From the NCBI GenBank assembly GCA_951812755.1, contig OX638329.1, forward strand, positions 5,605,563-5,669,562: 64,000 nt of DNA, written 5' to 3'. Origin of the DNA: an uncultured Latescibacterota bacterium. GTDB lineage: Bacteria > Latescibacterota > UBA2968. Numbering within the stretch: position 1 is the first letter of the stretch; every line of letters begins with the position of its first letter. The translations under genes and the position numbers were made by a program. Of the stretch, positions 1 to 9,209 are shown piece after piece. The notes under the pieces were generated by a model. That model was not told the origin of the DNA. It worked only from the letters and a program-made list of their open reading frames with translations, and did no database searches.

Positions 1-2465
1 CCACCATCCTTTATTAGCATGTAAAGTGTATTGGCAATTATACGGCTATATTCGGGGTACAACTCGGTCTTGCCGAGCCAATGGAGTATTTTACTGTGTT
101 TGTCTTCATCCAACTCCATTTCTGACCAAGATCGTATCAAGACAGACCAGAGATCAACATCCCACTCTCCAGACCTGGCCAATGCATCTGCCAATTCAAG
201 ACCCCAGTCAAAATCCTGCTTTACTGCTTCTGCGACATTCTCCAGGAGTCCTCTACGACTGGGGCCATCCCATTCCGAGCCTTGGAATGACAACAAATCG
301 TCAAGCCAATCTGCGGCTGGCTTTGCCAGCAATTCTTCAATAGTCCAGGGACTTTGCGATTCTACTGGACCTGACTCAATCCAACGTGTCAGGTCTGGAT
401 GTTCGCTTGGCTCGAATTGTGGGTACTCCTCTAATACTTTATCCAAAGCTTGCTCGACTAAGCCACAATTAGGATCTGATTTATGAAGCCAATCAAACCA
501 GTCAAAATGTTGCCTTGCAGTATGCTCTGCACTTTTGGGGTCTTCATCGTTCGGCCAACGATAATCCCATACAGCATTAATGAGGAATTCCCGGTGATTC
601 GAGTTGATCTTGGAATAGACTCTCCTTACTGCCACAAATATTTCGTGACGAACACGCAAATCGTGAAGTCCTATATGTGTTAGCAGCCAATCAATTTTGT
701 TGTCTGCGGTCATGTCTTGGCGTTTGGACACCCCATGCACTGCCAAGCGGCGCAACAGTGGTGCATCTGAATCCACGAGTCGATCACACCACCACGCCGC
801 CGTTTCTACTTGTTTTGAAGCCAGCCTTTCGAGGCAGTCGCGAGCTATATTAATCAACATGTCAATCGGGTGGGGATACTTGTCCTGCTTGTGCGGCTCA
901 ATGGCAGATCGCCTATAGCTCGTACGTTCATACTCGCGCGTTGCCTTTTGCCAAGCATGCGATGTGTGATACTGTTCTTTTAGACGCCTGATAACCAGAT
1001 CAAGTAAAGGTTCGGCTATTTGAGATAGTTGTGGCTTCAATCCTCCCTTCCACAGTCTTTCCAGTTGAGAGTAGTTACCTATTAGTGGTAATTCCATATC
1101 AACAGGTGGACTCTCACTATCCTCCCTGTCCCAAAAGATACTCTCCTTGATCAATAAGCGGCTACTCGCCATAGTATCGAAAACCTGTAATAGACTGTCT
1201 AATATCTCGTGCTTAATGCAACATTTTCCGATATGATACAGTAGATCGTTAGTGCTTTCATGCATCGGAGTGGTGTCAAGCAAAAGAGAAATCCAGCGGG
1301 ATAAAATGTTCTTATCCTGCGAAGCTTCCTCCCTTCCAATGGTCCTACCCAGAGCATCCCAGAAATACGGATTCAGACGCATATTGTGCTTGCCAATCAG
1401 CAGGAATAGCTTGTCCGCCTGACCGTATGCGAAACGATCAATCAGCCACCAGGACAAATCTCGATCCCGCTCGCTAAGCGTACCATCCCCAAACAGTGCA
1501 TTTAGAATCCCGCGCTGGTCAAGCCAATCAATCCATTTGGGATCAGAAGCTGCTTTTGTAAAGAACCGAGTCTTTATTTTATCCTCAAGCGCATACTCAA
1601 TGATATCTAAGCTTTTCTCGTCAAGGGGTGGCGGCTTTTCCGCGATCGCGGTAATCTCACGTTGCCAGCCAAGGACATCGCGCCTGACATGTTCAGCCAT
1701 ACGGAGAACGCCCTCGTATAGTGCGCTGTAATCGTTTTCGTCTGCTTGTGGATAGCTGATCGGTTCGATTCCGAGTAAACGCCAACGATCTGCGTCATTA
1801 TCCGTTTCACCGATTAAAACAAAACGCTGGTCGGCCTCGCCTACTGGCAGAGCACGCGCCAGATAATTCATAATTGTATCATCGTGGCTATAGCCGACGA
1901 AAAGCACCGTGAAAGAACGAAATAAATCGACGAGAAAACGTCGCGCCCAGCCCTCTGAGAGATAGGCGCGACCAAAATCTGCATCTGTAATCACCATCTC
2001 ATCAGAATAGCTAACTGCGCCGTGGATGTGGACGATACCATTGAAGCGATGCCCCAAGGGCAATGCCGGAGCCCGGAACACATTGGGCTGGCTACTGGTG
2101 AAAACATCCTTTGCAGCCTGCTCAAACAAAAGGTCGAAATTAGTAGTAACGACGCGAGCTTGCTCGGTCTTGGAATAGAGCCGTAGAAGATTTCGATGCA
2201 GATCAGTAGCTTTTAGACCAGGCGGAAAAAGTACTTCCTTAGCGAGGTTATGAACATTTACTCCATCATGTTGTAATCGTCCGAGGAAACGGTCTGGTAG
2301 TTCTCCCTCTTGCGGAGCTTTACCTGTTCCTTGCGCGATCCTATTCGCTAAGTCTTCAAAATTCGGAAGGCAAGCAGGCGCACCCATCGAAACACCAGCT
2401 CCAGCGAAAACCACGAGTCTGCCATCGCGTAAAGCATTTAATAGAGGTTTATTTGTTATCTTCAT
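1..2465 (-). CDS. SIR2-domain defence protein (partial, runs off left edge)
   Basis: Reading down from the ATG at 2465, one frame stays open for 821 codons to the window edge. It has no stop in the window. Residues 1-290 look like a SIR2 domain: FAGAGVS at 20-26 (NAD-binding), TTNFD at 107-111, HIHG at 146-149 with the likely catalytic His148, and VGYSHDD at 190-196. The remaining 530 or more residues are Trp-, Leu- and Arg-rich, look helical and match no domain I can name; a repeat or HEAT-like sensor region is possible. This is the layout of phage-defence sirtuins (DSR type), which deplete NAD+ on infection. That function is family knowledge applied by inference. It lies 10 bp after the RloB stop, so it is probably the third gene of the RloA-RloB operon. 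The ribosome binding site is weak (GAGC). Confidence 0.85.
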   Translation of the reverse strand, partial: MKITNKPLLNALRDGRLVVFAGAGVSMGAPACLPNFEDLANRIAQGTGKAPQEGELPDRFLGRLQHDGVNVHNLAKEVLFPPGLKATDLHRNLLRLYSKTEQARVVTTNFDLLFEQAAKDVFTSSQPNVFRAPALPLGHRFNGIVHIHGAVSYSDEMVITDADFGRAYLSEGWARRFLVDLFRSFTVLFVGYSHDDTIMNYLARALPVGEADQRFVLIGETDNDADRWRLLGIEPISYPQADENDYSALYEGVLRMAEHVRRDVLGWQREITAIAEKPPPLDEKSLDIIEYALEDKIKTRFFTKAASDPKWIDWLDQRGILNALFGDGTLSERDRDLSWWLIDRFAYGQADKLFLLIGKHNMRLNPYFWDALGRTIGREEASQDKNILSRWISLLLDTTPMHESTNDLLYHIGKCCIKHEILDSLLQVFDTMASSRLLIKESIFWDREDSESPPVDMELPLIGNYSQLERLWKGGLKPQLSQIAEPLLDLVIRRLKEQYHTSHAWQKATREYERTSYRRSAIEPHKQDKYPHPIDMLINIARDCLERLASKQVETAAWWCDRLVDSDAPLLRRLAVHGVSKRQDMTADNKIDWLLTHIGLHDLRVRHEIFVAVRRVYSKINSNHREFLINAVWDYRWPNDEDPKSAEHTARQHFDWFDWLHKSDPNCGLVEQALDKVLEEYPQFEPSEHPDLTRWIESGPVESQSPWTIEELLAKPAADWLDDLLSFQGSEWDGPSRRGLLENVAEAVKQDFDWGLELADALARSGEWDVDLWSVLIRSWSEMELDEDKHSKILHWLGKTELYPEYSRIIANTLYMLIKDG

Positions 2466-2475
2466 GTTTGCTCAA

Positions 2476-3072
2476 CTATGCACTATTGAGAATATTCTCG
2501 ACCAATTTGTAAACTGTTGTACTACCGAATTTACGCGGCCAATCCGTGCAGGGAGGATTATCGCGAACTCTGGCTCGACGGACAGCTTCTTCGATCATAT
2601 CGGGCGTGATCTTTCGGATATCAATATTCTTGTCGTAGTCGGGAAGATGCCTCTTCAGTCGGATGGAACATTCGCGTGACGAACCGATCTGGGTACCATC
2701 TTCAAAGTGGAGCAACAGCCAATACTCGAACCTGGGATTGCTAAGGGCGAACCCGTAATTATCCGCCCCCTGCGACCAGGTGTGGAGTTGCGCCAACTCT
2801 TCATCCCGCCATTGGTCCTTATCTACCACCAACCAGGCTTCATCCGAGACCAACAGGTTTTCCCGTCTGAGGTGATCTTCCATACGCTTCAGGACCTGAG
2901 TTGGGCTGTGATGTTTGCTTCTTAAACACTTTACATGGACAACCGAATTACGGTCATTGAAAATGGCGAAATACTGCGGTTCGGTCTTAATCCCCTCTGT
3001 CGCAATAACAAATAGCTTCCGGTAACGTCGTTTGCCAGGTGGTCTTCGAAAATCACGTCTTCTCGTCGGCAT
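2476..3072 (-). CDS. rloB: RloB-family protein
   Basis: This 198-residue protein matches the RloB family. It has a basic N-terminus, then [15 protein letters not shown] at 21-35 with the conserved TEG-x-x-TE motif, VVDKDQW at 82-88 with paired acidic residues as in a TOPRIM-like fold, and the family signature [13 protein letters not shown] at 111-123. RloB proteins pair with an RloA ATPase and are found in restriction and abortive-infection loci; lactococcal AbiL has the same pairing. RloB is thought to be the nuclease-like effector, but its activity is not established here. The start overlaps the end of the ATPase gene by 20 bp, which suggests translational coupling. The stop is 10 bp before the SIR2 gene. 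Confidence 0.88.
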   Translation of the reverse strand: MPTRRRDFRRPPGKRRYRKLFVIATEGIKTEPQYFAIFNDRNSVVHVKCLRSKHHSPTQVLKRMEDHLRRENLLVSDEAWLVVDKDQWRDEELAQLHTWSQGADNYGFALSNPRFEYWLLLHFEDGTQIGSSRECSIRLKRHLPDYDKNIDIRKITPDMIEEAVRRARVRDNPPCTDWPRKFGSTTVYKLVENILNSA

Positions 3073-4420
3073 CCGTCCGTTCCCCTATTTCCTCTATGCG
3101 ATGAGGATTAGTGAATGGCCCTCCCAGCGAGATGCGCGGGATTCCTCCCATCCGTCCCTGTAAATAGCTCTTCCGAATATCCTTATCGTAACGAACATCT
3201 TTGTACTCGCTAAAAGAAAACAGACTCGACACGCCAGCCCCATCCCTTTCCATTGCCCACATTTCGTCTCGACGCAACAACTGCTGGTCCATCAGCATGA
3301 CATTATGGGTCGTCAGCAGCAATTGCGTTCGAGTCTCTTCAGAACAACTATTCAGGTACATCTCAAGCAATTGGCGGATCAGCAGGGGATGCAGACTGCG
3401 GTCAATCTCATCAATGACATAGACCTTCTGCGACACTTGCGCCGAAAGATCAAGAAAGGCAGGCAGGAGATCAATAATCCGTTGTGTACCATCCGATTCC
3501 TGATGAATCTCGAATCTAACCTCTTTACCATCCGATTTCAGGTGGGATGTGACCAGTCTATTTGCGATTAACTCTCCATCCCTGCGGGTAATCACTATAC
3601 GATCAGCCGGATTTTTTTCTCGCTCCAGATGAGCACTCTTACCTTCCTTCACTTTTTCCTGAAGTTCGGTTTTTGATCGGTCAGAAAGCGGTATGTTGTC
3701 TAATGGAATTTCTTCACTGCGAAGATGAGCAATTCCGGTATCGAGCCACGGCAACGTCTCGTTCATGGACTTGTATAGTGGGTGTCCGTCATCAAAAAAT
3801 AGCTCGACGTGACCAAATCGCATGTCGGGTGCCACCAGTATAAGCTTATTCTTAAACCAGTCATAGACCGGCTTGAAATCATCAATATTTTGGGATACAG
3901 AGTTAGTCAAGAAAAGCTGATTGTCCCGGGTTCCCCTGAAAACGAATGGGAAGAAATCGTCTTTGGAGAACGATTTGTCAAAGCTGAGATTGCCGTCACG
4001 TCGATCATAAAGCACTTTTTCACTCGTACTAGTAATTTTCACGAGTCTTTCTTCCAGCACCTCCTTTTGGTTCACCGCAAAGCTGAAATCATAGATGGTC
4101 TCATCAATCAGCAGTTCAAAAGCAAAGCGTGAAGGCCGACTTTTCCACCTATCATCTAAACGAAATGTATCAATTGGAATCAGGCTATCGGGCCTGGTAC
4201 CCTCCACGACCAGCGTCTTGACAAAATTCAGAGCCTTAAAAAAATTGGTCTTGCCCGATGCATTGCCCCCATAAATCGCCGCGATAGGAAGAACCCGCGT
4301 TTGGTATTTTCCGAGCTTTGGAACGCGCTCTCCATGCTGGCGCTCTCGGCTGGCAACCATCGAAAAGGTCGTTGGGTCGCGGAAAGACATCCAGTTTTCT
4401 ACTGAGAAACTGATTATCAT
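3053..4420 (-). CDS. rloA: RloA-like AAA/ABC-type ATPase (COG1106, AbiLi-like)
   Basis: A 455-residue SMC/ABC-like ATPase. It opens with [20 protein letters not shown], typical of COG1106. The Walker A is GGNASGKT at 51-58, a signature-like ESDGTQR lies at 308-314, Walker B is [13 protein letters not shown] at 333-345, and the switch histidine is in TTHN at 370-373. The split between Walker A and Walker B by about 270 residues fits the OLD/RloA type. It heads the operon with RloB and the SIR2 gene and has a strong Shine-Dalgarno (AGGAGGTGGTGAG directly before ATG). By analogy with AbiLi it may sense infection and license the effectors; that is inference. A perfect palindrome sits just upstream. 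Confidence 0.9.
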   Translation of the reverse strand: MIISFSVENWMSFRDPTTFSMVASRERQHGERVPKLGKYQTRVLPIAAIYGGNASGKTNFFKALNFVKTLVVEGTRPDSLIPIDTFRLDDRWKSRPSRFAFELLIDETIYDFSFAVNQKEVLEERLVKITSTSEKVLYDRRDGNLSFDKSFSKDDFFPFVFRGTRDNQLFLTNSVSQNIDDFKPVYDWFKNKLILVAPDMRFGHVELFFDDGHPLYKSMNETLPWLDTGIAHLRSEEIPLDNIPLSDRSKTELQEKVKEGKSAHLEREKNPADRIVITRRDGELIANRLVTSHLKSDGKEVRFEIHQESDGTQRIIDLLPAFLDLSAQVSQKVYVIDEIDRSLHPLLIRQLLEMYLNSCSEETRTQLLLTTHNVMLMDQQLLRRDEMWAMERDGAGVSSLFSFSEYKDVRYDKDIRKSYLQGRMGGIPRISLGGPFTNPHRIEEIGERTDADEKT

Positions 4421-4433
4421 CTCACCACCTCCT

Positions 4434-4462
4434 AATATGATATTTTCGGTTTATATCATATT
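4434..4462. promoter_or_regulatory. Perfect palindrome in front of the RloA-RloB-SIR2 operon
   Basis: Ten-base arms AATATGATAT and ATATCATATT, exactly complementary, are separated by 9 bases. The element ends about 14 bp upstream of the rloA start codon, next to its Shine-Dalgarno. It lies in an AT-rich promoter-like stretch and could be an operator for a regulator, or an RNA hairpin in the leader. No regulator gene lies beside it in the window. Confidence 0.6.
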
Positions 4463-4880
4463 AAATTTAGAGAATTTTAGCTAAAAAACAAGTCTAAAAG
4501 AGAAAAAATCTCTTTAAATGTCTTTTTTTAACAACGACCCATTGATTGTAACACCAGAAACAATTAACGTGATGTGTGACTTCAAAACCGCCACATAGTA
4601 ATACCGATAAACAGATATAAGAAAGTCAAAACCACTGGATTGCGGCTAACACCCTGCCGCAATGACGGCTCTAAAATCCTTGTTTTTCTGACTGCTGACC
4701 ACTGATTGCTTGTTTTCTTGACCATTATTCAAAAGTCACACATGACGTAAACAATTATAAAAAAACAGGGCGACCACAAGGGTCGCCCCTACAACAAACA
4801 CTGGATCGCGGCTCAACATCATGCCGCGATGACAATCGCTTTTAACGTCTTTTCACACTTCAAAATTCTCACTTCAAAAT
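4463..4880. repeat. Gene-free stretch with dispersed repeat fragments
   Basis: No coding frame is credible in these roughly 420 bases. They hold two versions of a small inverted element, TGGATTGCGGC...GCCGCAATGAC near 4638-4665 and TGGATCGCGGC...GCCGCGATGAC near 4802-4832. Between them, near 4768-4793, is a hairpin CAGGGCGACC...GGTCGCCC. Related copies occur at 13195 and in the 149-bp tandem repeat at 30534. The rest is AT-rich, including the likely rloA promoter. Confidence 0.6.
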
Positions 4881-5795
4881 TCACAACCCCACACCAAACG
4901 CCCTCTCAAATTCCCCCCAGAGATCGAGATCAACATCGGCGGTGGCATCGGAGAGAACCTCGTCGAGTTCGCGGGGAGAAGCTGGTCCCACAAGAAGCAT
5001 GCCATTGCCATTTAAGGGCGCGGCCAGACAAAACTGCAGAGCAAAGCGGCGAATACTAATCCCGCGCGCATTGCACCAGTCCCACATCGCAACAGCGCGA
5101 TCACCCTGTCCCGGATACCGGCGATCACACAACTCGACATCGGGCCTGGGACCTGCCAGAACGCCCATACCCTGCACACTCGCCAGAATAACACCCACAT
5201 CGTGCTCAAGCGCGAGAGGAATCGTCGTCTTCGCAGCCGTCTGACTCAGCAGCGTATAATCGAGAAACGTAATAACAATATCGCAAACCCCAGTCTCAAT
5301 TGCGTAGCGGTGAAAATCGTGCGAACGACAGCCAACACCCGTATAACCGATCAGACCCTCATCTCTCATCTTCAAAAGCTCATCCGAAGCATACCCCGGC
5401 GAATAAACCTTCTCTATATCCCTCGGATCGTGGATAAGCAACGCATCGATATAATCCGTCTTGAGCTGTCTCAGACTATTCTCAACTGTCCACCGAATCG
5501 ACTTAGCCGAAAAATCGTGTCGCCGATCCCGATGAGTACCCGCTTTAGTCTGCAAATAAACCTTCTCCCGATACCCCCCTTGAAGCGCGAGACCCACGCG
5601 CCGCTCGCTCTCGCCCCCGCCATAAGCAGCAGACGTATCGATAAAATTAATCCCCCGATCAATCGCCGCCCGCACAGTCGCAATCCCCTCATCATCAGAG
5701 ACCCGCTGCGGACTGCCGAGAAAAGCACAGCCAAGACCAATCGCTTTGGGTGTCAATTCCGTGCGACCAAGACGTCGCGTTTCGAGTTCGGGCAT
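4881..5795 (-). CDS. Aldo/keto reductase
   Basis: A 304-residue AKR-fold NADPH-dependent oxidoreductase. The catalytic tetrad is visible: Asp53 and Tyr58 in FIDTSAAYGGGESE, Lys84 in LQTKAGTH and His122 in LLIHDPRD. The N-terminal RRLGRTELTPKAIGLGC motif is typical of the family. The general pattern recalls aldose/fucose dehydrogenase-type AKRs, but the substrate cannot be read from sequence. It lies 24 bp downstream of a secreted pectate lyase on the same strand, so a role in sugar catabolism is plausible but inferred. Confidence 0.85.
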   Translation of the reverse strand: MPELETRRLGRTELTPKAIGLGCAFLGSPQRVSDDEGIATVRAAIDRGINFIDTSAAYGGGESERRVGLALQGGYREKVYLQTKAGTHRDRRHDFSAKSIRWTVENSLRQLKTDYIDALLIHDPRDIEKVYSPGYASDELLKMRDEGLIGYTGVGCRSHDFHRYAIETGVCDIVITFLDYTLLSQTAAKTTIPLALEHDVGVILASVQGMGVLAGPRPDVELCDRRYPGQGDRAVAMWDWCNARGISIRRFALQFCLAAPLNGNGMLLVGPASPRELDEVLSDATADVDLDLWGEFERAFGVGL

Positions 5796-5819
5796 AGCAT
5801 CTCCTTATTTATTTTTCGT

Positions 5820-7253
5820 TCACTTCACACTTCTCACATAATGCGCCAGCAAGTTCAGATTCCGAATAAACGTGCGGCACGAAAGAATCTCGGCATCAAT
5901 GCGCTCGCGTCTATTCTCTGGATTTCTCAACGACCCCTGCTCGACCCAGCGACCCCGATCATCGAGCGCATCAATAACCTCTTTCACGCGATCAGCACCG
6001 GGGCTTGTAACGCGCCCGCGCTCGGACAAAATCTTCTCGCGGCCCTCTGCCCTCACGCGATTGTACAGAGCCTCAACCCGCTCAATCCGACTCCCACTCA
6101 CCTTAAACGCATAATGCGTAGGCAGGTCTGAATCGTCATAAGTAAGCACATAATCGCGGGTAAAAAACAGCGGTCGATTGGTCCGAAGCTCGTAAAACCG
6201 CGCCAGGCGACCATCGGGCAAAAGCGAGCGTTTTGCCCAATCCAGCGCGCTGGGAATCGGATCCAAAAAACGTTCCTCTCCAGTCGCCAAATACAAATCC
6301 AAAAGAATTTGCAAAACCCCAAAACTCTCCCCACCCGTAACAGAAGGCGGCTCAAAACGACGCGCCCAGGTCGGCTCCATATCCAAATTGTACTGCTGCG
6401 CCCACGCGGGCTGCGGCTCGGGCATCTGCGCCAAAATAATAAAATCGCCACCGCGCTTAGCCGCATCAATATATCGGACATCCCCATAAATATCGTACGC
6501 CTCAACCATCGTCTCGATCACATCGGCAATCGCATTATCATTAAACGTATAATAATCCAAATAGCGCGTATCGGGATGGGTCCGCGACCACGTTTCAGGA
6601 TAATGCGCCTTCTTCACCGGAAATTTTTCCGGATCCGGAAAAACCTCAAACCGCTGCGGCCACGCCCCATTTGGATACTGCACTTTGAGAAGCGCACTGA
6701 GACCAAATTGCACCGCCGCGTGAATCTCCCCATCCTCAAAATTTTGCACCTTATCGACGCGCATCAACAATTGCAAGGCACTCTGCGTATTATTATCGTC
6801 AAGCGTCGTGCGATTGCGGCGATCACCCGTATCTACATCGCCCCGTTCGACATCGCGCCGAAAGTGCCAGCGCTTACTTCCCTCCGCATCAAAATCAATG
6901 CGATAATCCCAACCACCAGAAGCGAGCTGCCCCCAAACAAGCGCGCGCGCCGCCTCAACAGCACCATTGAGAAACAGCGTATCGCCCGTAGCCTCATAAG
7001 CCGCCAAAAACGCCATACCCACAGCAGGCGTACCTGGCGGCTGCACCCAAATCGTCGAAGGCGACGCCGTACCCTCGCCTTCGCGTATAGAAAAATCGGT
7101 CTTGTACCGCCACAAATAACCGCCCTGAGTCGCAACCTCAGTGCGAAAATAGCGCGTCGCCATAACCATAGCATCAATCGCGGCCCGATGAAGACTTTCA
7201 TCAACACTAAGAGGCGCAGTAATCATCATAAGCAGAACAAAAAGTTTTTTCAT
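5820..7253 (-). CDS. Secreted pectate lyase (PL10-like)
   Basis: A 477-residue exported protein. The chosen ATG at 7253 gives MKKLFVLLMMITAPLS, a signal peptide, and is preceded by AGGAG; an upstream in-frame start would add 11 unconvincing residues. The body shows motifs I associate with the Pec_lyase/PL10 alpha-toroid fold: QGGYLWRYKTDFS, WVQPPGTPAVGMAFL, a DDNNTQSALQLL segment, PNGAWPQRFEVFPD, YYTFNDNAIADVI and PAWAQQYNLDMEPTWARRFEPP. It would cleave polygalacturonate by beta-elimination in the periplasm or outside. The aldo/keto reductase follows by 24 bp. Confidence 0.78.
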   Translation of the reverse strand: MKKLFVLLMMITAPLSVDESLHRAAIDAMVMATRYFRTEVATQGGYLWRYKTDFSIREGEGTASPSTIWVQPPGTPAVGMAFLAAYEATGDTLFLNGAVEAARALVWGQLASGGWDYRIDFDAEGSKRWHFRRDVERGDVDTGDRRNRTTLDDNNTQSALQLLMRVDKVQNFEDGEIHAAVQFGLSALLKVQYPNGAWPQRFEVFPDPEKFPVKKAHYPETWSRTHPDTRYLDYYTFNDNAIADVIETMVEAYDIYGDVRYIDAAKRGGDFIILAQMPEPQPAWAQQYNLDMEPTWARRFEPPSVTGGESFGVLQILLDLYLATGEERFLDPIPSALDWAKRSLLPDGRLARFYELRTNRPLFFTRDYVLTYDDSDLPTHYAFKVSGSRIERVEALYNRVRAEGREKILSERGRVTSPGADRVKEVIDALDDRGRWVEQGSLRNPENRRERIDAEILSCRTFIRNLNLLAHYVRSVK

Positions 7254-7296
7254 ATCGAACTCCTGAAACAAGCGATCAGCAGTCAACCGACCCAGC

Positions 7297-7336
7297 CTCC
7301 CAATTTTTAATTCTTAATTCTTAATTCCTAATTCAC
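7297..7336. repeat. Dispersed AT-rich repeat, copy 1
   Basis: A run of the unit TTAATTCTTAATTC after CCCAATTTTT. Close relatives occur at about 17071, 20428, 21853 and 59061, always between genes and often touching a gene end. Confidence 0.6.
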
Positions 7337-7404
7337 CCTTCGTCAACCGCAAAATGCTCACATCAGTTGCGCTTTTCATCTTTAGCATGTAAATTTCAGT
7401 CACA

Positions 7405-8052
7405 ATGGACATCCTCTACCTCGACAATCACCTGCTGGTCGTACGCAAACCCGCGGGCATGCTCGTACAGGGCAACCACACCCGCGACAAAAACTTGCTG
7501 GACATAGGCAAAGCCTATCTCAAAGTCAAATTCAACAAACCCGGCAACGTATTTCTCGGACTCGTACACCGATTGGACCGCCCCGTATCGGGCGTAGTCG
7601 TCTTTGCGCGCACATCGACATCAGCACGCCGCTTATCACAACAATTTCGGGAGCGAACCGTTGAAAAACACTATGTAGCTCTCGTCCACGGCAAAACCCC
7701 TGAAAAGGGCCATCTCGTAAACCACATCGCGCGACGACAAACAAAAAGCCGCATCGTAAACGCCCCTCAGGGACAACGCGCAGAACTCACTTACAAACGA
7801 CTGGCATACCGCAACGGCGTATCCTCAGTGCGCGTGGACCTCGCCACCGGACGCCATCATCAGATACGCGTACAATTTGCAGACATGGGCCACCCCGTAT
7901 TGGGCGATTACAAGTACGGATCGCGCAAACCATTTCCCAACCGCGCCATCGCCCTCCACGCCCAGAGCTTGACCATAATACACCCGACAAAAAAGGAACG
8001 CATGACCTTTGAAACCCTGCCAGAAACATTTTGGCCTAAGAAGCTGTTTTAA
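7405..8052 (+). CDS. RluA-family pseudouridine synthase
   Basis: A 215-residue single-domain RNA pseudouridine synthase. The start region LYLDNHLLVVRKPAGMLVQ is the usual RluA opening. The catalytic aspartate lies in GLVHRLDRPVSGVVVFART (about 50-68), and the C-terminal segment has TGRHHQIRVQFADMGHPVLGD. There is no S4 domain, so it is a short RluA/RluC-like member acting on rRNA or tRNA; the target uridine is not predictable. The Shine-Dalgarno is weak. Confidence 0.88.
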   Translation: MDILYLDNHLLVVRKPAGMLVQGNHTRDKNLLDIGKAYLKVKFNKPGNVFLGLVHRLDRPVSGVVVFARTSTSARRLSQQFRERTVEKHYVALVHGKTPEKGHLVNHIARRQTKSRIVNAPQGQRAELTYKRLAYRNGVSSVRVDLATGRHHQIRVQFADMGHPVLGDYKYGSRKPFPNRAIALHAQSLTIIHPTKKERMTFETLPETFWPKKLF

Positions 8053-8079
8053 AATTAATACCTGATGTTACGCATATCA

Positions 8080-8215
8080 GGCGTTTTGTCATGCTGAGCG
8101 TAGCCGAAGCATCTTTTCCACCTAAGTTGGTAAGAGATGAACTGCTACGCAGTTGTACCCCGCTCCTTCGACTCCGCTGCGCTCCGCTCAGAATGACAGG
8201 GTAATAGCGCATAGC
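8080..8215. repeat. Dispersed intergenic element with imperfect inverted ends
   Basis: The stretch starts GTCATGCTGAGCGTAG and ends CCGCTCAGAATGAC, so its ends are imperfect inverted copies. Inside is AACTGCTACGCAGTTGTAC, which recurs at about 59079 in another intergenic space. It looks like a non-coding REP- or MITE-like unit. No gene is seen in it. Confidence 0.55.
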
Positions 8216-8281
8216 TGAGAAGGGGCAAAATGAGTTTTAAAACAGCTTCTAAGTCTTTTAAATAGTTTTAGGGCACACCCC

Positions 8282-9187
8282 ATGACCGAACAAATAACCT
8301 ATCGCAACCGCAAAACGGGCGAAATGATCTCCGAACCGCTTATATTGCCCCGCGTTCAATACGCTGTCGCACAATCTCGCGTAGCGATATTTATCTATAA
8401 CATATTCCTGAACACATACTCATTTTGCTGGCTACTCGGCAAATGGATGGACCTATCGGGATCGCGAAAAAAAATTCGAGCATTTGTGCAAAAATACGAC
8501 ATCAACCTGGACGAAATCGAATTGCCCCTGGAACAATACGAGAACTTAAATGCCTTCTTCTCTCGCAACCTCAAACCCGACGCACGTCCCTTTATCGCCG
8601 ACCCCCACATCTTCTGCTCACCCGCAGATGGAAAAGTACTCGCATATCCCAAACTGGATGCACAAATCCGTTTACCCGTCAAAGGGTCCCATGTCGATAT
8701 TGCACATCTCCTATCATCAAAAGAATCCGCAATCCCCTATAGAAATGGTGCTGCGCTCATCATCCGATTGGCCCCGGCAGACTACCATCGCTACCATTTT
8801 CCCGTAGCTGGCATCGCAACCTCATCTGCCAAAATTTCTGGACGCTACTATCTCGTCAACCCCATTGCCCTCGACGTAAAACCCGATTTATTTGCCCACA
8901 ACAAGCGCGAAGTAACATACCTCGAAACCGAACACTTTGGGCGCATCATGATCATGGAAGTAGCGGGCTGGGGCGTGGGGCGCATCGTCCAAACATACCA
9001 GCCGGGCACTGTAAAGCGGGGACAGGAAAAGGGCTATTTCCAATTTGGAGGATCTACTCTGGTACTCCTGTTCGAGCCTGGGCGCATTGTCTTTGACAAT
9101 GACCTGACCCGCGACACACAAGCAGGCATCGAAATTCAGGTCCTCGCAGGATCGCAACTCGGTGTACAAGTCATATCCAAAAATTAA
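8282..9187 (+). CDS. psd: Phosphatidylserine decarboxylase
   Basis: A 301-residue proenzyme of the Psd family that makes phosphatidylethanolamine at the membrane. Visible marks are NLNAFFSRNLKPDARP, CSPADGKVLAYP with the conserved Asp, LAPADYHRYHFPVAG with the catalytic histidines, and the self-cleavage motif GGST at 256-259, whose Ser258 would become the pyruvoyl group (LGST in many homologues). The length and order fit the bacterial long form. rimO follows by 22 bp on the same strand. Confidence 0.92.
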   Translation: MTEQITYRNRKTGEMISEPLILPRVQYAVAQSRVAIFIYNIFLNTYSFCWLLGKWMDLSGSRKKIRAFVQKYDINLDEIELPLEQYENLNAFFSRNLKPDARPFIADPHIFCSPADGKVLAYPKLDAQIRLPVKGSHVDIAHLLSSKESAIPYRNGAALIIRLAPADYHRYHFPVAGIATSSAKISGRYYLVNPIALDVKPDLFAHNKREVTYLETEHFGRIMIMEVAGWGVGRIVQTYQPGTVKRGQEKGYFQFGGSTLVLLFEPGRIVFDNDLTRDTQAGIEIQVLAGSQLGVQVISKN

Positions 9188-9209
9188 ACCATAAAACCAA
9201 AAATACACT

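Noticed and set aside
5202-7310. Long plus-strand frames of 309 and 333 codons across the aldo/keto reductase and pectate lyase genes
   Set aside because: They are rich in Arg, Ile, Pro and Thr, match no family and are antisense to two genes with clear motifs.
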